Shown here: positions 55,001 through 64,000 of the stretch, piece by piece
Layout: every line of letters begins with the position of its first letter
How positions within the stretch are numbered: position 1 is the stretch's first letter
NCBI RefSeq assembly: GCF_030269925.1
Contig: NC_085118.1
Coordinates: 15,249,001 to 15,313,000 of the forward strand
Source: Bombyx mori
Lineage: Eukaryota > Arthropoda > Insecta > Lepidoptera > Bombycidae
Direction of reading: 5' to 3'
Length of the DNA stretch: 64,000 nt
The notes under the pieces: generated by a model
Database searches by the model: none
Seen by the model: only the letters and a program-made list of their open reading frames with translations
Told to the model about the DNA's origin: nothing
Made by a program: the position numbers and the translations under genes

Positions 55001-57651
55001 TTCTTATAAATATATTAAACAAGATTGCGTCGTCTAAGTTATGAAATTGTTAATATTTTGTTAATAATATTTTTTTTAAGTTAACAAAAAAGAAAAAGAA
55101 CAATTATGTTGTAAATAATTTTTTTTTCTTTCTTTATTATTATATTTTCGTTTTTATTATATATTTTATTATATAGTATATATTTTATTAAAAGATGTCT
55201 TTTATTGACATAAAAACGAAAATATAATAGTAAATAAAGAAAAAAAAATTCTTTACAACATAATTGTGCTTTTTCTTTTTTGTTAACTTAAAAAAATTAT
55301 TATTAACAAAATATTAACAATTTCATAACTTAGACGACGCAATCTTGTTTAATATATTTATAAGAAGAGGTCCACGAAGCGAAATAATTTTAAGGTAATT
55401 ATTTAAACATTTTTTTTAGTTTAGAAGGATGATGGAAATTTGAATTTTTTTTCTTAATTAACAATCGTCTAGAATATTGAAAAATATGTTTTTATAAAAA
55501 ATTCCAACGGGAATAAATTTTCTAAAGTGTTTAGATTATGCAATAATTTTTTTAGATTTTTCAATAAACTTTAAATACTTGAAAAAAAATTTTTTAAGTG
55601 ACGTACTCGCTTTCGAGGCCGTGCGCGCAACCTAACAATGGCGCGCGGCGGGCTATTTTCAGCGTTAAATTAAAATTATAAATAATGGAGCTACAGTTCC
55701 GGGAGTTGGAACTTTTTTTTACTAAATTTCCTCCTCTTTAAGGATCTTTTTTTCAAATTTCGAAAATGTTTATAGTTTACGGACAATAAGCCATAAACGA
55801 AACGCTATTTTTTGAAGGTGTTTAATTGTTAATAACTTTTGGAATTTTTTATGTGCTAATTCAATTTTTTAGCACAATGGTCTAGACATTATTCCGAATC
55901 GAATGAGCTAAACCACATAATTTTAGCAGTAGTATGTCGAATTAACACCATTTTTAACTTGTCGACTAGACTAATAGGCCGGTGCCAATTTTTCTAATAA
56001 ACTACTTAGGTACCTACCTACTTAACGCTTATTGATTTTAAAAAATCAATAAAATCAATACGGGAAAAATTGTAATTAGCATATTAATGGTACAATTGAG
56101 ACATATTAGAAGTCTCAAAGTTGCACGCGGCATTTACAATGTGAAGCTTATGGAATTCTGCAATTACTTAACACCAGTGTGCTTAGTGCAAGTTTTTAAC
56201 TCTCAGACACAGCCCACTGAGTTTCTCGCCGGATCTTCTCAGTGGGTTGCGTTTCCGATCCGGTGGTAGATTCTGCGAAGCACGGCTCTTGCTAGGGTTC
56301 GTGTTAGCAACGTCATCAGGTTTGAGCCCCGTGAGCTCACCTACTAGCCACGGTTACGCGTAAATAGCCCCTAAGGCTATCTATCAGCTTAGGTAGGAAA
56401 AAGAAAAAGAAAAAAAAGCAAGTTTTTTTAACGTTCTCGATAGAGTAAAAGTTACTTATTGCCTACGTTTGCCGCTAGGGGCGCTGTTCCAACTGCATAC
56501 AAAATTGGCTTAACTTTTACGCTATCCAGAATGTTAAGAAACTCGCACTAAGCACACAGGTCGTACGTGCATCTAAGGTCAGTCTGGTTCAGATATCTAA
56601 GCGATAAAAAAATATATGTATCTTTTCAGACCAGCAAAATTGCTTGGCATTTATCACACACGGCGGTCTACTTAGCTTGACGGAGGCAGTCGCGTCAAGC
56701 GTGCCGACTCTCATTATTCCTATACTCGGAGATCAGTTCGGGAACGCGGCCCATGCTCAGAAAGCTGGCGTCGCCGAGGTTCTAAGTCTTACGGAAATTG
56801 AAGAAGACGTGTTCTATAATAAACTCTTATCAGTTTTGTCTAAGGAGTGAGTATATTATTTTCTTTTGTGAGAATAATGAACATGCGACAGCATGCGCTA
56901 TATGCGTAATAAATCGCGTCGACCCAGACCGCATACTGCTGGCGCATGGCGCTTGAAACATAAAAATGGAGTCAACGGACTCAAATCGAAATACACGATT
57001 GGTTAATTGTGGAGCTGCCTAGTTCAGTGACCGAAAACCTGCGGCTCGCGAGCCGTATGTAGGTCTGACCCCACAGGTACGGCTCTTCCGCGAAATGTTT
57101 CTTACTGGAATACTACAATAATGTCCTGCATTTTCGAAACGCAAGACTATAAAAAAAGGCTCTTTGAATCAATTTCAATTGTGTATTAGCTATTTGGCTC
57201 TTTTGAATTACAAGGTTGCCGACTTTTTTGTTGCCATTCTGATGGTGAATGGTCACCGTCGGTATATGCCGTCAGACAAGTCGCAGAGAACTCTCCGCAA
57301 GCCTCGTTTGGGGAAAGACATTTTATACTTACCACCTTCCCTGACATTGGTTAACACAGCTTATGTTTCAGGAAACGTCAGAAAGCTAAATTACTAACAA
57401 GTCTTTGGCGGGATCGTCCTCAACCGGCAATGGAAACGGCCCTATTCAACATAGAACTCGTAGCGCGACATAAAGGACTGGATATGTCGTCTGGTTCGCG
57501 GTGGTTGTCGCCTATCCAGTACTTGCTATTAGATATTATAGCTTTTATAGTGTTCGTTTTATTCATATCAACATTTACTTTTGTTTTTATTTTAAAAACT
57601 TTTATTTCTGTGGTACAAATATATTACCGTAACAAAGAAAAATCAAGTTAA
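52009..57651 (+). CDS. UDP-glycosyltransferase (frameshift in exon 1)
   Basis: Exons are 52009-52849, 53626-53854, 56630-56846 and 57372-57651. If one extra A in the A6 run at 52578-52583 is discounted, the product is about 521 residues, normal for insect UGTs. Visible parts: signal peptide (1-15, 'MKIFILFLIVTSVES'); catalytic His29 ('PGKSHYMVFEP') with a likely Asp144 ('EHFNSDCLL'); donor-binding UGT signature ('FITHGGLLSLTEAVASS' to 'PILGDQFGNAAHAQKAG'); C-terminal transmembrane helix; and tail KEKSS, fitting a KxKxx ER signal. It would transfer glucose to lipophilic toxins or endobiotics from the ER lumen side. As written the frame stops at 52629 after 207 residues, so it is either a base-call error or a recent null allele. 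Confidence 0.88.
53270..53375 (+). repeat. LINE-tail scrap with (gat)n in UGT intron 1
   Basis: 'gtggcgaccttaggtgactg', 'aggagggcaggagaatgatg' and 'ataatgatgatgatgag' match the end of the second LINE family plus a microsatellite. Confidence 0.5.
53907..54102 (-). mobile_element. BMC1-like LINE 3' end in UGT intron 2
   Basis: 'ctggtagccttaagaggcta', 'aggtgagctcacgaggctcg' and 'aagatccggcgagaaactca', cut at 'gtgggct'. Confidence 0.75.
54393..55973. repeat. 1.58-kb near-perfect palindrome in UGT intron 2
   Basis: 54393 onward ('tagtctagtcgacaagttaa') is the reverse complement of the end at 55973, with only scattered differences over arms of roughly 760 bp. The centre lies near 55183 in an AT-rich spacer ('aaaagatgtcttttattgac'). 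The ends are flanked by ATA on both sides. No coding frame is found. A fold-back or hairpin transposable element is likely. Confidence 0.92.
56209..56420 (+). mobile_element. BMC1-like LINE 3' end in UGT intron 2
   Basis: 'gcccactgagtttctcgccg', 'gcgtttccgatccggtggta' and 'ttagcaacgtcatcaggttt' to an A-rich tail. It is opposite in orientation to the copy at 53907. Confidence 0.8.
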
Positions 57652-58483
57652 AATTTAGTGTTATTAAATCGAAACCATTGGAAAATCGATTCAATATTAC
57701 TATAATAACTGATTTCGTTACCAAAATCCTAATATATATCGGATTTTTTATACTGACAATTCAAACCGTCATAAAAAAAAAACAATTTGTTAAAAAGAAG
57801 CCTTTAATATTCCTTCAACAATAGTAAAATTGTATAATAATATAAATCGTTTACAATTAGTTTTCATAATAATTATAAATTGAGCAATTACTTAATGAAG
57901 TTACCATTTAATTATTACACGTTTCTGTTTTCCCTTATTTAAATAACAATTATTTATAAATATTATTTAACTACGCCATCTTGTTACTACAGAATGCTGC
58001 CAGTCTCCTTTTTATAATAAGTACCTTTATTTAGGCATCTTTAGTGAATAAATTTTCTTATATAATGGTGTACATGCTTAGGCACTTATGTGTTCCGTAT
58101 TTTAGGCGATTATATCTTATGATTATAAATTCAGACCTATATTTCCGTAATTTATTGTTACCCACCTGTTTTGGGAATTCGTTAATAGCCATGAGCACTG
58201 CTAAGCTAATGCTCATAGCTGGAGAGCTTAAGAGGAATCAGCAAAGAGTTCCAGTACAAAACTACTACTAAAATTATTTAAAAAAAGTGGAATGTAAGTA
58301 TGAAAACAAATGGCAATACGCAATTTTATGGGCAACATTGAATTATAAGTAAAATGCCAATTTTGTTCCATTGAATTAGTCAAGAATTATCAATTATAAT
58401 ATTCTAAATGTCCATATTTTAAAATAAAATTTTTGTACTTCATAATCAGAACACAGTTGTGTAAATTAAAAAAAGAAAACAAT
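57652..58483. other. Convergent intergenic region, UGT and spermidine synthase
   Basis: AT-rich. The 75-codon frame at 58044-58271 has no recognised motif. Both 3' UTRs must lie here. Confidence 0.5.
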
Positions 58484-61181
58484 TCAAGCCAGTTTATATT
58501 TTACAAAGGTTGGCAACGCGAACGCTGCTCTATGAACTTCGCTGTTGTAGTAACGCAAATTCATAGCTTCCTCTTCGTCTCTAGTAAACGTCAATTGAGG
58601 TTCATTAAATTTGATGTCTTTGGTCAGAGAACCTATCACAAATCCGATCTGACCGGAAGGATACGTAGGCACGGACGTGTAACAATAAGCGGCCGCCGGA
58701 AACTGATTCTTGCAGAAATTCAACGTATTCGTTACGAGCTCTATATCATTCCAGATTGTTCCGGCTTGCGAACAAACTATGCCGTCAGGTTTCAAAGCGC
58801 TCTTCATCAGAGAGAAGTAGTTCTTTTGAAATAAATTTACGGCCGGTCCGACTGGGTCGCTACTGTCCGTGATAATGACGTCAAACTCTTGTCTATGGTT
58901 CTTCATAAATTCAAAACCGTCACCCACATGAAGAGTTAACTTAGGACTATCGAAACCGACCGCCATGAACGGGAGGTACCTTTTTGATAACTCAATTACG
59001 CGGTCATCAATTTCAACCTGAAATTAAAAATATATTCATCTTATATTAGTACTGTCTAAAACAGGGACACCTATTTCAATGATAAAATTACGGTTTTTTT
59101 TTCATGCTTCTACGGCAACAATGTGCGATATTGCGGAGTCAGACTATTGTGGATAAATTAATTACCTAATTAAAACATTTATCCCACTGTCGCCATGTCG
59201 TTAGCCTTGAATAAGCTGAGGAATAAAATAAAATATTCTATCCAAGCTCCGATAACACGTTATGAAAGGTTTGAGAGATGTCACTGATAAATTGTTCGAT
59301 GTACTTTGATAACCTTTCTTTACAAATTAACACCAACTTATAATCTGGCCCTTTATTATACTTTAATCGACTTTACGAGTCCGAGCGATTGGGTGACATT
59401 GTCAATGTCGTATCGCACAAAAAAAATTTCCATAAACAAAAGATAAATTTTATCATTAAGTTTAAATGTTTATGCAATGAGTTCAGTTACAATTATTTTG
59501 TAAATGGGTGTTTTGTCTATTTGTGTTAATATTAAAATATATTGATATATAACTAATTAGATATATGTAATGAACAATAACTATCTATCCAACCAAACTT
59601 CTTATGACTTATCAAACGACTCATTAAACCTTTAATTATATTTATTTAAATATATTTGACTTTGCAATGAACAAGTCTTATCTAACCTTCACTTGTATTG
59701 ATAGGTCTTTGTCTCAAATATATTAATTAATTTGAATATATGTATAAATCCGATATTGTTATGAACTAATGAACGATTTTTAATAAAAGCAACATAGTGG
59801 CTTCATTTAAATCAGGTTTTTTTCCCAAAAATCCTGACGCATTTCTTCATTTAAATCTTTTTTTCTTTTTCTAAGAGTCCTGACGCATTTCTATATTTCA
59901 CTTCACTTCAATTTATTTAGAGGCGTGATTGTAATGAAAACGGCAAGCTTCTAGAAAAACTGAATTTCAATAATTTTTTATTTATTTATTTTTTATTGCT
60001 TTCGATAGGCAGACGAGCTTACGGCTCATCTGATGGGAAATTATAACCGTCGCCCATTGACATCCAAACTACATCAGTGACTCAGATGCGCTGCCTATCC
60101 TGGCCTGGATGGGCAGCCTTATGTATGTTACACCGGCTATCCTGTCCTTCAGACCGGAACACAGTATTACTGTTTTGCGGCAGAAATAGACAGGACGGTG
60201 GTATCAACCCGGGCGGGCTTCTACACCCGTTAAAAACTGGTGGTATGGTTCTGTGATGTTCTGTTATAACATGAAGTATAATTATTATTTAAATAGTATG
60301 CATTTTGATGTTGGATAAATAAATACGAGCGTTTTGAAACCAAGCCAATGGACCATACTTTACGACGTAATTAAAATATTTTGAATGTATGGGCTACTCC
60401 TCCTACTTCAAGATTCTCAAGCTATTACTAGTCTTTTTTATTATTCTTCTGTATTATCCTTACATTGTTATCAAAGACAAGGTTTAAATATGAAGAAAAA
60501 TATAAAACTAGTACTTAAACCTTTACTGATAAGTTAATAAACTTTGGTTATTTAGCAAACCTTTTGGATAAGCTATTTTTATACCTTAAATTTTTGTCTC
60601 TCCTAAAACATACCTTCAGTAGTAGTACCCTTCAGTGACAGACACTGATAGCATTTATCATTAGATTGCATGGGAGTCAGTTTGAAATTTAGAATTACTG
60701 TAAGTAACTTGAATATCTTTTGTGATAAATTCCTGCCATCAACGTTAATGAAATAACTCTTTCTATTTACCAGAACAATGTGTTTCACTTGAGGATGTTT
60801 GGCGACTTCCCTTGCGACACCTCCATCACCTCCACCGACTATGAGTACATTTTCTGGATTTTTGTGGCAGCATAAAGGCAAAAATGATATCATTTCCTAA
60901 AAAAAATATTTCTTTATAGACTATACAATTAAATTTTTTGTATGATTGTGTTGTTACAGAAACCTAGTTTGTCTTACCTGATAAGAAAACTCATCTTTCT
61001 GAGTGCATTGTATGATTCCGTCCAAGACAAGAACCTTCCCCAAACTGGTTGTATCAAAAACTTGGATATTCTGGTATTTTGATTTTTCTGTGTGCAGTAC
61101 TTCTTTGACTTCGAATGAGAAAGTACCCCCAGGCCACATATCGCATGATTCCGTAAACCAGTTGGTTTTTAGTTTGTCCAT
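58484..61181 (-). CDS. SpdS: Spermidine synthase
   Basis: Three coding exons on the minus strand, 61181-60978, 60896-60771 and 59017-58484, give an intact 287-residue protein, the length of the Drosophila enzyme. An N-terminal beta domain ('[20 protein letters not shown]') precedes the Rossmann-type catalytic domain. The latter has '[17 protein letters not shown]', GGGDGG (89-94), '[16 protein letters not shown]' (an acidic residue for the cofactor) and DSSDPVGP (161-168), whose Asp residues bind and activate the amine. It moves an aminopropyl group from decarboxylated S-adenosylmethionine to putrescine, making spermidine, a hypusine precursor, in the cytosol. Introns are GT-AG and phase 0. 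Confidence 0.95.
59985..60245 (-). repeat. SINE-like retroposon in spermidine synthase intron 2
   Basis: 'tttttattgctttcgatagg', 'cagacgagcttacggctcat' and 'gtcctgacgc'-free body with 'tgttttgcggcagaaataga' and 'gtatcaacccgggcgggctt'. It resembles Bm1 in block order but not in sequence, so it is a distinct, related family. Confidence 0.6.
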
Positions 61182-61189
61182 CTTTTTCT

Positions 61190-62303
61190 TGCTAGAACAT
61201 ATTAATCAATAAATTCCTTGTCAATGATTACTTCAAAATATTATTCAATCTTCCCTGTTCCTACTGAGTGGTGATAGCAGTATATATAAATTATGTATTT
61301 TTTTAATGTTTCTGCTGTCTACATAACCTATTGAATACAGCCTAACAGTCGATACTCCTCTTCGAATATCTGACTACCTTCCTACACTACCTGGCCTGTG
61401 TTCTTATGCTACTTGTCCATCTGTTGACCTACCAATATGTTGGCATATAGTCTATTGGTACTAGTTACCATACAGGACAGTGACTCACAAATACTTTATA
61501 TTTGACCTACTTATCTTTATAACCAGCAATCCTGACATCTGTGAGAAAAAACTGAGAGGCACCTTTAGAGTATAAGTTATTTGTGTAAGTAAAGTCTGGA
61601 GAATGCAAATAATGGTATAACAAAGAAAAACAATTATGTTGTGTTTCACACATCAGGTTACCAAGTTCCTTTCCTGAGGTGAACGGTGAGTTGTGATCTG
61701 AGTTGGGTGGCTATGTTTCGGGAGGGCTCTTGCTCACATTACAAAATACGCTCAACTGAAATGTAGTTCATAGACATAACCACCTAAATTCTTAGTATGT
61801 TGCTTGGATACTCCTCAAAATTTAAGTATTATGGTATGACAGACCCGTTTTATAGGTTTGAACCACATTCACCAGTCTCCTATTGATATATGACCTGCCA
61901 TGCTATGCTGTATATAGAATTGCACAATAAATTGTACACTGATAATTGTGCACAATGTAAAGACAAAAGTTAAACTGAACTGCTTGAAGACATTAGCACA
62001 ATTAATGCAAAAGCTATCTGACTTGTACTCTAGAAATTACAAGTTTGATTTTGTGGAGAGTGCTAATTTAAACTTCTATTTGCCTCTCAAAATGAAAGTC
62101 ATCATTGAACATTTGAAATATGGGAGTGCTTTTAACTTCACTTTCACAGTTTAATTATCTGTATTTTCTACCATGCGTTCCATAAGTGGTTTGAGAATTA
62201 AACTGATAGTGTTTTTGCTATTGCAATTTAAATATGTAGCATTTACTTTAGCTACATTCTTATGAAATGTAATTTTGGAGCACATTACAAATTGTAACTT
62301 ACC
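61190..62303 (-). other. Possible 5' UTR intron of spermidine synthase
   Basis: On the minus strand a donor-like 'aaag|gtaagt' lies at 62303/62302. An acceptor-like 'gttctag|caag' lies just before the start codon near 61193. A noncoding first exon at about 62303-62450 is plausible but unproven. No other gene was seen in this stretch. Confidence 0.35.
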
Positions 62304-62449
62304 TTTAATAATTAGTACCAAGTCGGCAATTGAAGTCTAAAATTAAACAGGTTCTGACACTAAGTTTCGGTCTTTACAATCTCACGTTCAAATAATGTAT
62401 TCCTTGCTCGAAATATAAAAACTCGTTTCGCCCTTCTTACGAACTCAAC

Positions 62450-63129
62450 ATTACTGAACTCACATTTCACAATCACGATATATATGTCCAAAGATATGAT
62501 TCGATACATATGACAAACCGAGACCCTAGATAACGACCTATTGGTAGATAAATATATTTTTTGTGGTTAATTCCCTTATCTCTAACTGATAAGAATTAAA
62601 TATAAAACTTTACTGTTGACAATTGACATTGGACACATATTATTATGTATATCGACAATTATGTACGGATATAGCTTTTGACACAAGTTGACACAGCAGG
62701 ATTGATTCAATAACCACAATTGAGAGAAGGATTAATTAGGTACCTGTATATTAATCAAGAAAATATATAGGCAATAAACTCTTAAATTCTCAGACCACTA
62801 TGTACATAACATTTATTTTTACGGTGTATTTGTGGTGTTTGTACTGTAATATTCAATAGTTGCGAAAATAAATAAATTTAAATGTACTGGGATTTTCAAT
62901 AATTATTAATCGGAAACAAATCACACACGGCCCACTGGACCAATTTATTTAATTGCTGCTGTGCTGTATGTACTCCGACAATATTTCTTGTCAATATATC
63001 TTTTTCTTGTAAATTATACTGAACTTTCAATAAGTCACTTCGAACGACACGACATTGTGACCTCCACCACACACCTTGAGACGTGAGGTCGAAGTTTACG
63101 TTGTATTTTAAAACGACATCCTCAAACGT
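62450..63129. other. AT-rich stretch, no gene seen
   Basis: No coding signal or recognised repeat. Confidence 0.5.
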
Positions 63130-63490
63130 ATTTTGTTACGTTCTTACGGATCCATCAGATCCAATAACCTTTGCATTAGACGTCTGCAGCTCTAACACTA
63201 GGAGCAGGCTTAGGGACCCCGGTAACCGTACTCATAGAACTCGACGTGCAACCTAACCCATGCATCAACCGCTGAGTTTCTCGCCGGATTTTCGCGATTC
63301 CGCGATTCCGATTCGGCAGTAGATTCATTCGCGAAGCAGTTGCTCTGAGTTGTTAGGTCTCCTCGGAGGCGCTCGGGCAGTTGTTAGCAAATCTCACCCC
63401 TCCTGGCCGACCCTTTGCTCGCCCACCTGTCCTGGTGAAACTGGAAAGGCCTCAGGGCTACTAGTAATCCTTCAATCACAAAAAAACAAT
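63130..63490 (+). repeat. LINE 3' end, second family
   Basis: 'tacggatccatcagatccaa', 'ggagcaggcttagggacccc', 'gtgcaacctaacccatgcat' and 'gttgttaggtctcctcggag', ending in 'cacaaaaaaacaa'. It is the sister copy of 51220-51610. Confidence 0.65.
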
Positions 63491-63885
63491 TTTGTTATTT
63501 GCTTTAAACGGGTTACTGGTTAAAATGGACAGGATGGTGGGTACATAAAGTACCAAGTGATACTAACTGATACAATACTAAGCGATAATATGAAATTTTA
63601 CCACAAGCATCGACCTTCCCCAGACTTCTTAGAACTTTCTTACTTTGTCTGAAAATCATCCCCCAAGTAAATAATTTAGGTAGCTTATAAATAAAAAAAA
63701 ACACCAAAGTAATTGTTAATCTCTGAACTATTTTTTATCCCGTTGATATTGGTCAAGATATTAGAGCGAAGTTAAAAAAATATTGGATTGTCATCAGACC
63801 TGCAAAATTTCGTATGCAAAAAAATTGCGTATGCAAAATTTCATGTTATTGGGTAGTCATATAGTCTGATGGGTACCTAACAGTA
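63491..63885. other. AT-rich stretch, no gene seen
   Basis: The 64-codon minus-strand open frame at 63513-63707 has no motif. Confidence 0.5.
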
Positions 63886-64000
63886 GTATTACTAGTGATA
63901 GGACCTCTAGTGAGTCCTCTAGTGAGTACCGTGAAGCAGTAATGCATTTCGGTTTGAAGGGTGGGGCAGCCGTTGTAACTATACTGAGACCTTAGAACTT
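63886..64000 (+). repeat. Bm1 SINE, cut by window end
   Basis: 'tactagtgataggacctcta', a short local repeat of 'ctctagtgagt', then 'gtgaagcagtaatgcatttc' to 'tgagaccttagaactt' at the window edge. Confidence 0.8.

Noticed and set aside
58044..58271. 75-residue frame with a hydrophilic end
   Set aside because: No family recognised and no promoter or splice evidence; more likely part of a 3' UTR.
58433..58834. 133-residue plus-strand open frame
   Set aside because: It is the antisense shadow of spermidine synthase exon 3.

Overview
The window looks like nuclear DNA of a lepidopteran, almost certainly the silkworm Bombyx mori or its wild relative B. mandarina. About twenty copies of the tRNA-headed Bm1 SINE are scattered on both strands, with many 5'-truncated tails of one BMC1-like LINE, an R1-clade LINE, two mariners, a Tc1-like element and LTR elements. 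Host genes are split by short GT-AG introns in AT-rich sequence. Everything here was read by eye; no alignment or database search was run.

Layout. 1-14.7 kb is a repeat-only stretch with no host gene: R1-type LINE, nested LINE/SINE tails, a 376-bp tandem duplication, a Tc1-like transposon and a mariner broken by a SINE. 14.75-19.22 kb is a CsRn1-type Ty3/gypsy LTR retrotransposon with identical 245-bp LTRs and a 4-bp target duplication. It sits 162 bp upstream of the start codon of the TFIIE-beta gene (19.39-23.36 kb, six exons, plus strand). 24.9-46.9 kb holds the most unusual feature, three intact paralogous genes that each join a BTB domain to a C-terminal FLYWCH zinc finger: A (minus, 24.93-29.88 kb), B (minus, 31.65-36.77 kb) and C (plus, 39.76-46.90 kb). 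All three have seven exons, identical lengths for exons 1-3 and identical intron phases. B and C lie head to head across a 2.7-kb inverted repeat whose arms carry the same E2F-like site.

47-51.9 kb is a graveyard holding a decayed Ty3/gypsy element interrupted by a LINE tail with a clear target duplication, and LINE tails of a second family. 51.9-57.65 kb is a UDP-glycosyltransferase gene (plus, four exons) with a TATA/initiator promoter, a one-base frameshift in an A run of exon 1 and a 1.58-kb near-perfect palindrome in intron 2. 58.48-61.18 kb is spermidine synthase (minus, three coding exons), convergent with the UGT. The rest is AT-rich DNA with repeat tails and a Bm1 copy running off the end.

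The host genes do not form a pathway: a basal transcription factor subunit, three putative DNA-binding/chromatin regulators, a detoxification enzyme and a polyamine enzyme. The BTB-FLYWCH set is the only locally related group. It resembles the domain plan of mod(mdg4), but each gene carries its own cis-encoded FLYWCH exons.
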